NCBI RefSeq assembly: GCF_000379525.1
Contig: NZ_KB902530.1
Span: 1-37,917 of the forward strand
Direction: 5' to 3'
DNA from: Lamprocystis purpurea DSM 4197
GTDB lineage: Bacteria > Pseudomonadota > Gammaproteobacteria > Chromatiales > Chromatiaceae
Length of the DNA: 37,917 nt
Each line of letters opens with the position of its first letter. The stretch's first letter is position 1. A program made the position numbers and the translations under genes. The notes under the pieces are model-generated. The model saw only the letters and a program-made list of their open reading frames with translations, made no database searches and was not told the origin of the DNA. Shown one piece after another: positions 29,060 through 37,368 of the stretch.

Positions 29060-29317
29060 ATGACCGCTGATGTTGACAACCTCGTGCTTGAGCACCTGCG
29101 CCTGCTGCGTTCCGACATCAAGGAGATGCGCACCGAGATGCAAAGCGGCTTTCACGATCTGAAAGACCGCATGGCGCGGCTGGAAACGGCCATGTTGCGC
29201 GTCAAGCGCGATGCGCTCGGCGCGGAGGAGAGTGTGGCCTTCCAGCAGGTCGCCCACGATCGGCTGGTGGAGCGGATCGAGCGCATCGAACGGCGCCTGG
29301 AACTGAGCGACAGTTGA
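29060..29317 (+). CDS. Small coiled-coil protein
   Basis: An 85-residue, highly charged protein almost entirely of heptad-like character: NLVLEHLRLLRSDIKEMRTE, FHDLKDRMARLETAMLRVKR and DRLVERIERIERRLELSDS. A GGAGATACCGCG ribosome site precedes the ATG at 29060. No catalytic motif is visible. Similar short proteins occur in many proteobacteria, often after a DUF1640-like gene; here the partner survives only as a relic. Function unknown. Confidence 0.75.
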   Translation: MTADVDNLVLEHLRLLRSDIKEMRTEMQSGFHDLKDRMARLETAMLRVKRDALGAEESVAFQQVAHDRLVERIERIERRLELSDS

Positions 29318-29446
29318 CCCGTGACCGGACGGTAGATCGCGCCGCGCGGGCGGCCGTCTGATCGACTCCGCCGGCCAGGCGGATTATCCGCTCGGCATCG
29401 CTCTTGACTCGAAAAAAGCAGGGAACCCCACGGAGAACCCCCAAAC

Positions 29447-29467
29447 GAAAAACCCCGATTACGGGGT
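29447..29467 (-). terminator. Terminator after the tRNA cluster
   Basis: On the minus strand ACCCCG-TAAT-CGGGGT is followed by TTTTCG, a compact rho-independent terminator 33 bp past the tRNA-Lys 3' end. Confidence 0.8.
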
Positions 29468-29499
29468 CCGCAACCGGGGCTTAAATCACTGTTTTTGAA

Positions 29500-29575
29500 T
29501 GGTGGGTCGTGTAGGATTCGAACCTACGACCGATGGATTAAGAGTCCACTGCTCTACCAACTGAGCTAACGACCC
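29500..29575 (-). tRNA. tRNA-Lys (anticodon CTT)
   Basis: The minus strand starts GGGTCGTTAGCTCAGTTGG, with anticodon loop CTCTTAA between GTGGA and TCCAT stem arms, T-loop GGTTCGAATCC and a genome-encoded CCA end. It is the last tRNA of the four-gene cluster, followed by a terminator. Confidence 0.95.
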
Positions 29576-29654
29576 GAATCATGCGAGCCACGCAGTTTAC
29601 TGATTGAAATCAGGTTGTCAACCTGATTTGCCGACTGCGCGACACCTTGAATGG

Positions 29655-29731
29655 TGGGGTGGACGATGGGGATCGAACCCACGACCACAGGAGCCACAAC
29701 CCTGCGCTCTACCAACTGAGCTACGTCCACC
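29655..29731 (-). tRNA. tRNA-His (anticodon GTG)
   Basis: The minus strand starts GGTGGACGTAGCTCAGTTGG, with anticodon loop TTGTGGC between CAGGG and TCCTG arms, and T-loop GGTTCGATCC. The acceptor stem includes the histidine-specific extra G at -1 paired with C73. The CCA is encoded and is followed by a second CCA. Confidence 0.95.
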
Positions 29732-29789
29732 ATTGACTAACCGACATCGGACTGAACGATCAGGACACGCCCCTCGCCAGTCATCGAAT

Positions 29790-29866
<77 letters not shown>

Positions 29867-29891
29867 CTGCGAGACGTGGAAATCAGGCGTT

Positions 29892-29968
29892 TGGTCGGGG
29901 TAGAGGGATTCGAACCCCCGACATCCTGCTCCCAAAGCAGGCGCGCTACCAGACTGCGCTATACCCCG
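29892..29968 (-). tRNA. tRNA-Pro (anticodon TGG)
   Basis: The minus strand starts CGGGGTATAGCGCAGTCTGG, with anticodon loop TTTGGGA between CCTGC and GCAGG arms, T-loop GGTTCGAATCC and an encoded CCA. It is the first tRNA in the transcript Pro-Arg-His-Lys, comparable to the Arg-His-Leu-Pro cluster of E. coli. Confidence 0.95.
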
Positions 29969-30047
29969 GATTTGGATACAGTTCCAAAAACGAAGACCCG
30001 GAAGAGTACGCGTTTTTTCCGAATCGGTCAACAGGTATCGGCCGGAA

Positions 30048-30252
30048 GCAGCAATTCCGAATTTGGGCGGCATCGCGCGACCCCTGGTGGATGCGGCGCG
30101 CGCGACCGCCTTGCCAAGTCCCTGACACCGAGCGGCGCGCCTTATCCACCCTACAACCGAGCCGGTTTCGTAGGGTGGATAAGCGCAGCGCATCCACCAT
30201 CAGCCTCACGGCCGGCACGCTGTTGGCAGCAGCCACCAAAATTTAGAACCGC
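30048..30252. mobile_element. MITE-like repeat, copy B (inverted relative to copy A)
   Basis: It starts GCAGCAATTCCGAATTTGGG and ends CCACCAAAATTTAGAACCGC, and it reads as the reverse complement of the 21174-21380 element with scattered substitutions. It carries the same GTAGGGTGGATAAGCGCAGC core palindrome and GGGGTCGCGCGA-type flank. It fills most of the 343-bp gap between tRNA-Pro and megL; the remainder shows no gene. Confidence 0.75.
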
Positions 30253-30311
30253 TAAGCCGGAAGTGATCGATGTCCGCGCGAGCTGGTCGGACCGCCAATC
30301 CACCAGCCGCG

Positions 30312-31502
30312 TCATACCCCAGCCAGCGCCTGGGTGAGATCGGCGGCCAGATCGGCACAGGTCTCCAGTCCAACCGACAGTCGCACCAGGCCCTCGCTGA
30401 TACCGTGCCGGGCGCGCTCCTCCGGGGCGTAGGTGGCGTGGGTCATCGAGGCCGGGTGCTGCGCCAGGGTCTCGCAGTCGCCCAGGCTCACCGCCCGCGT
30501 CACCAACTGCAAGCGGTCCATGAAGCGCACGCCGGCCTCATAGCCGCCGCGCAGTTCCAGGGCGATCATGCCGCCGGCGCGCGACATCTGCCGGCGCGCC
30601 AGCTCAGCCTGAGAAAAGGACGTAAGCCCCGGATACCAGACCTGGGTCACCGCCGGGTGCGCTTCCAGCAGTTCCGCGAGCGTCTGGGCCGAGGCGCAAT
30701 GGCGCTCCATCCGCAGCTCCAGGGTCTTGAGCCCGCGCAGGACCAGATAGGCATCCAGCGCCGAGATGCAGGCGCCGGTCATCTCCTTGACACCGAAGAA
30801 GCGAATCTGGTCGATCAGCTCACGGGTCCCGATCACCGCCCCGGCCAGCAAATCGCCATGGCCACCCAGATATTTGGTCGCCGAGTGCACCACCAGATCC
30901 GCCCCCAGTTCCAGCGGGCGCTGCAGACAGGGTGTGCAATAGGTGTTGTCGACGATGGTCAAGGCCCCATGCCGCCGGGCGATGGCGCTGACCGCGGCAA
31001 TATCCACCAAGCGCATGTTCGGATTGGCTGGAGTCTCGAAAAAGACCACCCGGGTCTGCGCATCCAGCGCCGCGGACAACGCGGCCGGCTGGGTCAGGTC
31101 GGCAAACCGCACCGCGATGCCCAGTCGCGCGAGCCCGTGTTCGAGATAGCCGAAAGTGCAGCCGTACAGGGTCTGGTCCGCAACAATGGTGTCGCCCGCC
31201 TTGAGCAGGGTCCACAAGGCGGACGTGATGGCGCCAATCCCGGAGGCCGTGGCAAGCCCCGCCTCGCCCCCTTCCAGACTCGCCAGACGGGCCTCCAGCA
31301 CCGTCGCCGTGGGATTGCCGACTCGGGAATAGACATAACCGGGCGACTCACCGCGAAAGCGCCGCTGGCCCTCGGCGATATCCGGAAAGGCGAAGGTGGA
31401 GTTGAGATAGACCGGGGGGTTCAGCGCCCCCTCGTGTTCCAGCGGGTCATAGCCCTGATGGATCGCGCGGGTGGCGAAGCCCAGGCTGTGTTCGTCGTTC
31501 AT
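30312..31502 (-). CDS. megL: Methionine gamma-lyase
   Basis: A PLP enzyme that splits methionine into methanethiol, 2-oxobutyrate and ammonia. The 396-residue protein fits the 398-residue Pseudomonas enzyme: [20 protein letters not shown] at the N-terminus, YSRVGNPT, the lyase-specific Cys115 in [40 protein letters not shown], the PLP Lys210 in [14 protein letters not shown], and the C-terminal [20 protein letters not shown]. The conserved Cys separates it from cystathionine gamma-synthases and O-acylhomoserine sulfhydrylases, which usually have Gly or Ser there. The ATG at 31502 was chosen; the upstream frame runs through MITE sequence. Alternative: a broader homocysteine/cystathionine lyase. 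Confidence 0.85.
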   Translation of the reverse strand: MNDEHSLGFATRAIHQGYDPLEHEGALNPPVYLNSTFAFPDIAEGQRRFRGESPGYVYSRVGNPTATVLEARLASLEGGEAGLATASGIGAITSALWTLLKAGDTIVADQTLYGCTFGYLEHGLARLGIAVRFADLTQPAALSAALDAQTRVVFFETPANPNMRLVDIAAVSAIARRHGALTIVDNTYCTPCLQRPLELGADLVVHSATKYLGGHGDLLAGAVIGTRELIDQIRFFGVKEMTGACISALDAYLVLRGLKTLELRMERHCASAQTLAELLEAHPAVTQVWYPGLTSFSQAELARRQMSRAGGMIALELRGGYEAGVRFMDRLQLVTRAVSLGDCETLAQHPASMTHATYAPEERARHGISEGLVRLSVGLETCADLAADLTQALAGV

Positions 31503-31567
31503 CGCTTGCTCGTCGTTCGTAAAGCCGGCACCCCGGCCGCTGGTGGAGTGCCGCGAGGCTAAACGCA

Positions 31568-31721
31568 GTGGTGGACCGCGTTCAAGCCCAGACGACGAAA
31601 ACCGGCTCGGCTGTAGGGTGGATAAGGCGCGCCGCTCGGTGTCAGGGACCCGGCACGGCGGTCGCGCGCGCCGCATCCACCAGGGGTCGCGCGCTGCCGC
31701 CCGGACTGGGAATTGCGGCTG
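31568..31721. mobile_element. MITE-like repeat, partial copy C
   Basis: From 31612 to 31721 it aligns with the right half of copy A (TGTAGGGTGGATAAGGCGCG through GGAATTGCGGCTG). The left part from 31568 (GTGGTGGACCGCG) keeps only the outer motif and then diverges, so the element is degraded or chimeric. It lies just upstream of megL and extends that gene's frame spuriously. Confidence 0.65.
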
Positions 31722-31783
31722 CCCCACCCTCGCGCTTGGGCCTGGATCATAAACCCGGCCACCGCGCGATCTGCACGGTCGCC

Positions 31784-31833
31784 GGTCCGCACAGCGGACC
31801 CTACAGGTTAGCGTAGGGTCCGCTGTGCGGACC
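31784..31833. repeat. Perfect 21-bp stem-loop
   Basis: Arms at 31784-31804 and 31813-31833 are exact complements, beginning GGTCCGCACAGCGGACC, around an 8-nt loop. It lies between the PP2C stop (31858) and megL. No T-run follows on the minus strand, but a structure this stable could still protect or end the PP2C transcript. It belongs to neither the MITE nor the GTGGACAAG family. Confidence 0.75.
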
Positions 31834-31857
31834 GTCTGCGGCCGGCCGGAACGATGA

Positions 31858-32958
31858 TCAAGGCCCGCGCTTGACCGGCGCGCCGTGCGGCGGCGGCTTG
31901 CGCTGTTCGGGCTCGGGCTCGGCCTTGACCTCGGGCTCGGGCGGAAGAGCCGGTTCAGTGTCCCGCCCTGCCCCGGCCTCGATCGAAGACGGCAGAGCCA
32001 GGCCCGCCGCTCCAGAAGCTTTGGGGTCGGGCGCGCTGTCCTGGACGCCCTTGGTCCAGAAGAAATAGAAACCTGGCAAGGCCGCCAGGACGCTCAGCAG
32101 GATGACGACGAGCAACCGCCGGCTCAACCGCGCAGACCTGGCGCCCGCGCCCGGCACCCGCTCGCCGGACGCGCAGTCCCGACGCTGCGCGTCAGCGGCC
32201 AAGCCCAACAGGGCGGCGGTGGCGTTGTCCTGGTCGGGCCGGGCCGCGGCTTGCACGGCCTGGATCAGCGCCTGCGCCGCGGCCTGCGGGTCTTGCCGGA
32301 CCAGGGTCTTCAGTGCGGTCTCAGGCACGACGCCGTAGACCCCGTCGCTCAACACCAGCAGCCGGTCGCCGGGGGCCAGGTCCACCGGGTGCAGGTTGCG
32401 GTCGATCTCCGGGATGCGCGCCAACCCCAGAAAGCTCGCCAGCGCCTGACGGTCCGGGTCCGCGGCGGCCGCCTCGGGACTCAACAGGCCCTCCGCGACC
32501 TGGCGCAAGAGCTGATTGGCGTAGGTATGGTCGTCCGTGCACCGGGTCAGGGTGTCGTCGGCGGCCCGATAGTGATAGAGACGGCTGTCGCCCACCCCGA
32601 CCCAATGCAGTTGCGCCTCGCACACGACCACCGCCACCAGGGTGGTGCCGACCTGCCCCTCGCCCTCACGGGCGCAGGCAAGATCGTAGACCGCCTGATT
32701 GGCGGCCTGCAGCGCCCGCTCCAGTGCCGCGGGGATGGGCTCGTCCGGGCGCTTCGCCGCATAGGCCGCCATCATCCGCTCCACCGCCAGCCGGCTCGCC
32801 TGACGCCCGCCGCTCAGGCCGCCCATGCCGTCGGCCAGCACCAGCAGCACGCCCCCGTGAGCGCGCAGGGCGGGAGTGTCGAAGCCCAGAAAGCCAAAGG
32901 CATCCTGCTGCTCGTCGCGGGCACCCTGCCATTGCGCATTACCGGGTTGAATCTCCAT
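31858..32958 (-). CDS. PP2C-family Ser/Thr phosphatase with C-terminal membrane anchor
   Basis: A metal-dependent protein phosphatase of 366 residues. PP2C motifs are ARDEQQDAFGF near residue 14, VLLVLADGMGGLSGGRQAS near residue 38, VGVGDSRLYHYR, LLVLSDGVYGVV near residue 200 and RPDQDNATAALLG near residue 245, supplying the metal-binding aspartates. A membrane segment, RLLVVILLSVLAALPGFYFF, follows near residue 282, then a Pro/Glu-rich tail. The catalytic domain is therefore cytoplasmic and the tail probably periplasmic. ATG 32958 has GAGG 6 bases upstream; a GTG at 32973 overlapping the previous stop (GTGA) is also possible. It is probably the eraser for the kinase encoded upstream. Confidence 0.92.
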   Translation of the reverse strand: MEIQPGNAQWQGARDEQQDAFGFLGFDTPALRAHGGVLLVLADGMGGLSGGRQASRLAVERMMAAYAAKRPDEPIPAALERALQAANQAVYDLACAREGEGQVGTTLVAVVVCEAQLHWVGVGDSRLYHYRAADDTLTRCTDDHTYANQLLRQVAEGLLSPEAAAADPDRQALASFLGLARIPEIDRNLHPVDLAPGDRLLVLSDGVYGVVPETALKTLVRQDPQAAAQALIQAVQAAARPDQDNATAALLGLAADAQRRDCASGERVPGAGARSARLSRRLLVVILLSVLAALPGFYFFWTKGVQDSAPDPKASGAAGLALPSSIEAGAGRDTEPALPPEPEVKAEPEPEQRKPPPHGAPVKRGP

Positions 32959-32969
32959 GGCGGCCTCGA

Positions 32970-34577
32970 TCACAGGGCGATGCGCAACTCGGTCCGGCCG
33001 ATGCCGATCACATCGCCGTCGCGCAGTGGATGGGTGGTCTGGATGGCGATCCCGTTGAGTCGGGTGCCGTTGGTCGAGCCGCGATCACGCAGCACCAGAC
33101 AGCCATTGTCCAGCGCCTCGATCTCCGCGTGTTGCGCGGAGACCTCCGCGTCGTCGGCGAGGATCAGATCACAACCGGGAGCACGGCCGAACAGGGCACT
33201 GGGGGCCGCGGTCAATACCACCTGCTGACCGCGCCGCCGGCCGGTCATGAAAGTGGCCGTCACGATCGCCCGCGATACCGACCGTGCCGCGCCCCCGCTC
33301 CCGGCGGCAGTGACGACAGGCACGGTGGGGACCGAGGCGGGGTCTTCCAACGCCAGGGGCTCAGGCGCGGGGCTCTCGCGCAGTGCCCCGGCGACGGCCG
33401 GGCCGCGCCGTCGGCGGAACAAAAAGACCACCATCAGCGCCCCGATCAGGCCAGTACCACCGGCGAGCCAGGCCCAGGGGGCTACGGGGCGCGCGGCGGG
33501 CGCGGCCTCGGCAGAAATCGGCACCGGCGGCGCGGCGTCCGGGCTCGGCCCCGCATCGGCGGCTGGCGCTGCCGACCCGCTCGGGTCCGGCGCTGCCGTG
33601 CCGGGCTCACCCGGAGGCGGCGCGGCGGCTGGAGCCTCGGGCATCAGGCGCAGGTCGGTCCCCGCGGTCAGCGTGACCCCGGCGTCGTGCAGGTCGATCT
33701 GGAGCCGATAGCGGTTGCCGTCCAGCGGACAATCCGCACACTGGACCTGGACCCGATAGACCTCCGCGATGCGCGTCCGCATGGCCGCGAAGGCCGCGCT
33801 CGGGTCGTCCCGGCCGCCGTCGACGAAGACCCCGCCGGAGCGGCGCGCGAAGCGGCCCAGGGCATCGAGGCCGGCCTCGCGGCGGGCGCGGTCACGGAGA
33901 CTACTGAACCCGACCGCATAGATCGGCACCGGACCCTCGGCGAGCATCGCGTAGACCTCCTCGGCGCTGATCCCGCCGGGAGCGTCGTCGACGCCATCGG
34001 TGAGGGTGACGATGACACGCCGCTCCGGCAGGTCCGCCGCCCGCCGCCGCCCGAGATCCATCGCCCGGGCGAGTGCCTGATGCAGGGCCGTATGGTCATC
34101 GGTCGGCGCCAGCTCGGCGATGGCGGCCAGCAGTGCCGCGGTGTCGGCGGTCGGTGCCACCAGCACCCGAACCCCGTCACCAAAGCCGATCAGCGCCGCC
34201 CGATCCCCGGTCCCAAGCGCGCCCACCCAGTCGGTCAGCGCCTGCCGGATGCGGGCGAACCGCGGCGCGGACAGCGAGCGCGAACGATCCACCAGAAACA
34301 GGTACAACACCCCGGTCGGCGCCGCGGCGAAGGGCGTCAGGCCGGACACCGTCGCCGGATGTCCGCCAACCGTGGCATGGAGTTGCCCGGCGGTGACCCC
34401 GGCCACCGCCTCCCCCGCCTCGTCGCGGACCTCGAGATAAACGCCGATCTCCCGCCCCAGGGCCACCGCCTGGGAGATCTGCACGGCGGCTGGCGGCCCG
34501 GCCAGGACGGTCTGGGCGAGCACTGCCCCGAGTAAGACGACACAGACAATCAATGGCAAAGGTCGGGCGGCCGGCAT
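32970..34577 (-). CDS. VWA and FHA domain membrane protein
   Basis: A 535-residue protein starting at 34577 behind a strong AAGGAGG site. A signal peptide or first anchor, LPLIVCVVLLGAVLAQTVLA, is followed by a von Willebrand A domain with an intact MIDAS: DRSRS in LYLFLVDRSRSLS, Thr in DDHTALHQALA, Asp in VTLTDGVDDAPGG. A Pro/Ala-rich linker precedes a membrane segment, WAWLAGGTGLIGALMVVFLF, near residue 350. The C-terminal FHA domain has FGRAPGCDLILADDAEVSAQ and LRDRGSTNGTRLNG, the phosphothreonine-binding set. VWA would be periplasmic and FHA cytoplasmic, making it a plausible transmembrane partner read by kinase-dependent phosphorylation. It overlaps or abuts the PP2C gene. Confidence 0.92.
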   Translation of the reverse strand: MPAARPLPLIVCVVLLGAVLAQTVLAGPPAAVQISQAVALGREIGVYLEVRDEAGEAVAGVTAGQLHATVGGHPATVSGLTPFAAAPTGVLYLFLVDRSRSLSAPRFARIRQALTDWVGALGTGDRAALIGFGDGVRVLVAPTADTAALLAAIAELAPTDDHTALHQALARAMDLGRRRAADLPERRVIVTLTDGVDDAPGGISAEEVYAMLAEGPVPIYAVGFSSLRDRARREAGLDALGRFARRSGGVFVDGGRDDPSAAFAAMRTRIAEVYRVQVQCADCPLDGNRYRLQIDLHDAGVTLTAGTDLRLMPEAPAAAPPPGEPGTAAPDPSGSAAPAADAGPSPDAAPPVPISAEAAPAARPVAPWAWLAGGTGLIGALMVVFLFRRRRGPAVAGALRESPAPEPLALEDPASVPTVPVVTAAGSGGAARSVSRAIVTATFMTGRRRGQQVVLTAAPSALFGRAPGCDLILADDAEVSAQHAEIEALDNGCLVLRDRGSTNGTRLNGIAIQTTHPLRDGDVIGIGRTELRIAL

Positions 34578-34690
34578 CGGGGTATCCTCCTTGGGCACGC
34601 AGCGGGGGATCGGCGCGAATCGGGGGTCGGTGTCACGGTCGTATTGTCCGCTAGTGGCCGACCGAACGTCGCCAACCAGATAGAATCGTC

Positions 34691-34717
34691 GGGTGGACAA
34701 GCGCAGCGCAGTCCACC
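34691..34717. repeat. GTGGACAAG-family palindromic repeat, single unit
   Basis: GGGTGGACAAGCGCAGCGCAGTCCACC pattern (27 bp) with GGTGGAC/GTCCACC ends. It lies between the divergent VWA-FHA gene and the toxin-antitoxin pair. The same unit recurs at 35519-35597 and a shortened form at 37339-37361. Confidence 0.75.
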
Positions 34718-34840
34718 AACAGCAGCAGCGCCCGTCACCCGGTTGCGCCCACTCGCTGGCCTGACTAGACTCGGACTTGCCGACGTCATGCGCATTCGGC
34801 GTACCCTTTCTCACTGGTTCTTTCAACAGGAGTTGTCCGC

Positions 34841-35083
34841 ATGCACGTTAACCTTGCCGAGGCGCAAGTACAACTGCCCCACCTGATTCGCGCCGCGCTG
34901 GCCGGCGACGAGGTCATCATCGCCGACCTTGGTCGTCCATCCGTCCGACTCGTACCCATGCAACCGATCACCGGGCTGCGCCAACCCGGCGCCTGGTCCC
35001 ACCTGCCCCCGCCCGCCGACGATTGGGACAACCCTGCATTCAATGCCGAGATCGCCCGCAGCCTGATGGGCGAGCACGACTGA
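34841..35083 (+). CDS. Phd/YefM-type antitoxin
   Basis: An 80-residue antitoxin opening MHVNLAEAQVQLPHLIRAAL and GDEVIIADLGRPSVRLVPM, the usual Phd/YefM N-terminal DNA-binding fold, with a C-terminal tail (DDWDNPAFNAEIARSLMGEH) that should cover the toxin. AGGAG lies about 8 bases upstream of the ATG. Its stop overlaps the toxin start (TGATG), so the pair is coupled. It is on the plus strand, opposite to the surrounding signalling genes. Confidence 0.88.
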   Translation: MHVNLAEAQVQLPHLIRAALAGDEVIIADLGRPSVRLVPMQPITGLRQPGAWSHLPPPADDWDNPAFNAEIARSLMGEHD

Positions 35084-35469
35084 TGGATGCAGGCGGCTAT
35101 CTCATCGACACTCACATCCTCTATTGGTGGATGACGGCTGCACCGACCCTGGGAGAAACGACCACGCGCACGCTTCGGCAGGCCGACATCGCCGTCAGCG
35201 CCACGTCCTTATGGGAGATGCTCCTGAAAAACCGCAAGGGCAAGCTGCCCTTGCCGGATCGGCCATTGGGTCAGGAGGTCATCGCCCAAGGGTTCCGCGT
35301 CCTCCCGATTACCCCCGACCATCTCGACGCTTTACGCGGGCTCGACGTCCCCCACGAAGACCCCTTCGACCGCCTGCTGCTCGCCACCGCGATGGCCGAA
35401 CGGCGTATCTTCCTGACCAGAGACGGCCCGCTGTTGAATTTCGGTCTACCGTTTGTCGAGCGTGCTTGA
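35083..35469 (+). CDS. PIN-domain toxin partner of Phd-type antitoxin
   Basis: A 128-residue PIN-domain ribonuclease: Asp in GGYLIDTHILYWWM, Glu in SATSLWEMLLKNRKGKLPLP near residue 48, Asp in HEDPFDRLLLATAMAE near residue 95 and Asp in ITPDH/LTRDGPLL toward the end. This SLWEM plus DPFDRLL pattern belongs to the PIN group that pairs with Phd-type antitoxins, distinct from the VapC in the BREX operon. The ATG at 35083 was chosen for the TGATG overlap with the antitoxin. The module separates the kinase from its likely partner genes. Confidence 0.88.
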   Translation: MDAGGYLIDTHILYWWMTAAPTLGETTTRTLRQADIAVSATSLWEMLLKNRKGKLPLPDRPLGQEVIAQGFRVLPITPDHLDALRGLDVPHEDPFDRLLLATAMAERRIFLTRDGPLLNFGLPFVERA

Positions 35470-35518
35470 TGCGAGTCGGCGGGGCTGGAAGACAAGCCAG
35501 GTCGGGTGGACAAGCCAG

Positions 35519-35597
35519 GTAGGGTGGACAAGCGCAGCGCAGTCCACCAATCACCGCGCCGGGCTCGGTGGACTGCGCTATCGCTTGTCCACCCTAC
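35519..35597. repeat. Large inverted repeat of GTGGACAAG family
   Basis: Arms at 35519-35548 and 35567-35597 each carry GTAGGGTGGACAAGCG and AGCGCAGTCCACC in opposite orientation, differing by a single extra base and one substitution, around an 18-nt loop. A partial unit (GGTCGGGTGGACAAG) precedes it at 35500. It lies between the convergent PIN toxin and kinase genes and may act as a bidirectional 3'-end structure. Confidence 0.8.
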
Positions 35598-35602
35598 AGC
35601 CT

Positions 35603-37303
35603 TCACCACACGGTAATGGCCCCTCCGGTGGTCTGCATCTCGTACTCGGGTACCAGGGTGCCGCGTGCCTTATAGCCGAACCGGTCGCGCTCGATGACGC
35701 CGTCATCTCGCTTGTCGCGGGCGACGGCCTCGAAGGTGCCCTGGTCGACGCGCAGCCCCCAGGCTTTGACGTGCTCGATCCGCTTGGTCTCCTCGTTCTC
35801 GACCGGCACCGTCAGCACCGGCCCCGCTGGGTCTACCGCTTCCACGATGATGTAGTAGTTGCGGGCCTTGGTGTTCAGATCCGGGATGCGCCAGACACCG
35901 CTCTGCTCGCCGGCACGGTTGACGATCCGCAGCCGGTATTCCTGACCCAAGGCGATGCGCGCGGCATCCAGCTCCGCAAGCGCGAGCTTGGCGCCGTCCT
36001 TGTCCTGGTCGCGCAGCGCCACCTGCCCGGCGTTGTAATAGCGCTCCAGGGTCTGGCGTGCCTGATCGGTTTGAGCCAGGGCGAGCGCCTCGGTATGGAC
36101 GCGGGCCAGGTCGGCTGGTAAGGCGGCGCTGGGGGCGACGAAGACGAAGTAGTTGACCCCCGCCGCCAGCGCGACCAAACCGGCTAGGCCGCCGATCCAG
36201 AACCAGTGACCGAGACCGCCCGTCCGGGGCGGCGGGGTTGCGCGCCCGGCCTCCCCGCCCGGACGAGGGCGCGCGGGCGGCGGCGCGTTCGGCCCCTGCC
36301 CTTTCTCCACCGCCACCTCACCCGCGGCCCCGGCCAATGCCCGCTGCAACTCCACCACGCTCTGCGGCCGCTCGCCGGCCGCCATCGCCAGCGCCCGGTC
36401 GAGCGCGGCGCTGACCGTGGCGCTGACACCGAACCGCGCGGCCGGCGGCAGGGGTTCGCCCTGGGTCCGGTCATGGGCATCCGGCGGCGCACTGCCGGTG
36501 AGCATCCGGTACAACACCGCGGCGACCGCGTAGACATCGGTCCAGGGGCCTTGATGGCCGCGGCGGCTGTATTGCTCCAGCGGGGCATAGCCGGGGGTCA
36601 ACAGCACCGACAGGGAGCGACTGCGCTCGCCGGCGACCTGGCGCGCGGCGCCGAAGTCGATCAGCACCGGGCGGGCGTTGCCGCCGCGCGTGGCGGCGAG
36701 ATAGATGTTCTGCGGTTTGATGTCGCGGTGCAGCAGGCCCTCGGCGTGCACCGCGCGCAGGCCGTCCAGGATCTGCTGCATCAGGGCGAGCGCCGTGGCC
36801 TCGGGCAGACGGCTGCCCGGTTGCCGGTCCAGGTGCTCGGCGAGCGTCAGCCCTGGGTAATACTCCATCACCAGATAGGCGGTGCCGTGGGCGGCGAGGA
36901 CCTGGTGGATGCGCACGATGTTGGGATGGTCGAGCCGGGCCAGGGTGCGGGCCTCGGCCTGGAACTGCTCCAGGCCGTACCGGAAGCCCTCCGCATCGTC
37001 GGTCGAGTCGGGGGTGACGGTGGTGCGGTCGCCGTCGCGCCCGGCAATGTCGCGCGGGAAGTATTCCTTGATCGCGACCCGCCGGTGCAGCCCCAGATCC
37101 CAGCCGAGATAGGTGATGCCGAAACCGCCGGGCTTGCCGAGCACCCGGCCAACGAGGAACTGGCCGTGCAGCAGGGTGTGCGGCGCCAGAGTCTTGGCCG
37201 GGCGCGGCGCCTGCGCGTCGAAGCCGCAGTGGGGGCACGGATTGCCCCCGCCGGTCTCCTTGAAGCAGCCGGGGCAGAGGGTTGCCGGGTTCGGGGTGGT
37301 CAT
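35603..37303 (-). CDS. Zinc-ribbon Ser/Thr protein kinase with C-terminal DUF6384-like domain
   Basis: A 566-residue Hanks-type kinase. The N-terminal zinc ribbon CPGCFKETGGGNPCPHCGF (residues 9-27) precedes the kinase domain: glycine loop GKPGGFGITYLGWD, VAIKEYFP with the ATP-binding Lys near residue 78, catalytic HRDIKPQNIYL near residue 195, LIDFGAARQ and TPGYAPLEQY. A Pro-rich linker and membrane segment (WFWIGGLAGLVALAAGVNYF, near residue 370) lead to a C-terminal domain with YRLRIVNRAGEQSGVWRIPD, TKARNYYIIVEAVDPAG and EHVKAWGLRVDQGTFEAVA, resembling DUF6384. The glycine loop is the GGFG variant usual in this bacterial subgroup. FHA, VWA-FHA and PP2C genes nearby are likely partners. Confidence 0.92.
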   Translation of the reverse strand: MTTPNPATLCPGCFKETGGGNPCPHCGFDAQAPRPAKTLAPHTLLHGQFLVGRVLGKPGGFGITYLGWDLGLHRRVAIKEYFPRDIAGRDGDRTTVTPDSTDDAEGFRYGLEQFQAEARTLARLDHPNIVRIHQVLAAHGTAYLVMEYYPGLTLAEHLDRQPGSRLPEATALALMQQILDGLRAVHAEGLLHRDIKPQNIYLAATRGGNARPVLIDFGAARQVAGERSRSLSVLLTPGYAPLEQYSRRGHQGPWTDVYAVAAVLYRMLTGSAPPDAHDRTQGEPLPPAARFGVSATVSAALDRALAMAAGERPQSVVELQRALAGAAGEVAVEKGQGPNAPPPARPRPGGEAGRATPPPRTGGLGHWFWIGGLAGLVALAAGVNYFVFVAPSAALPADLARVHTEALALAQTDQARQTLERYYNAGQVALRDQDKDGAKLALAELDAARIALGQEYRLRIVNRAGEQSGVWRIPDLNTKARNYYIIVEAVDPAGPVLTVPVENEETKRIEHVKAWGLRVDQGTFEAVARDKRDDGVIERDRFGYKARGTLVPEYEMQTTGGAITVW

Positions 37304-37338
37304 GCCGCGGTCACTCGTGGTGCATTGGTTTGCGTCGA

Positions 37339-37361
37339 GGGTGGACAGTGCTTGTCCACCC
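37339..37361. repeat. Short GTGGACA hairpin between FHA and kinase genes
   Basis: GGGTGGACA-GTGCT-TGTCCACCC, a perfect 9-bp stem followed by TACGG, is a shortened member of the GTGGACAAG family. It lies in the 65-bp gap between the FHA gene stop and the kinase start. Confidence 0.7.
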
Positions 37362-37368
37362 TACGGAG

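Noticed and set aside
32313-34535. 740-codon plus-strand frame rich in Arg and Pro
   Set aside because: Antisense to the VWA-FHA and PP2C genes, composition typical of high-GC shadow frames.
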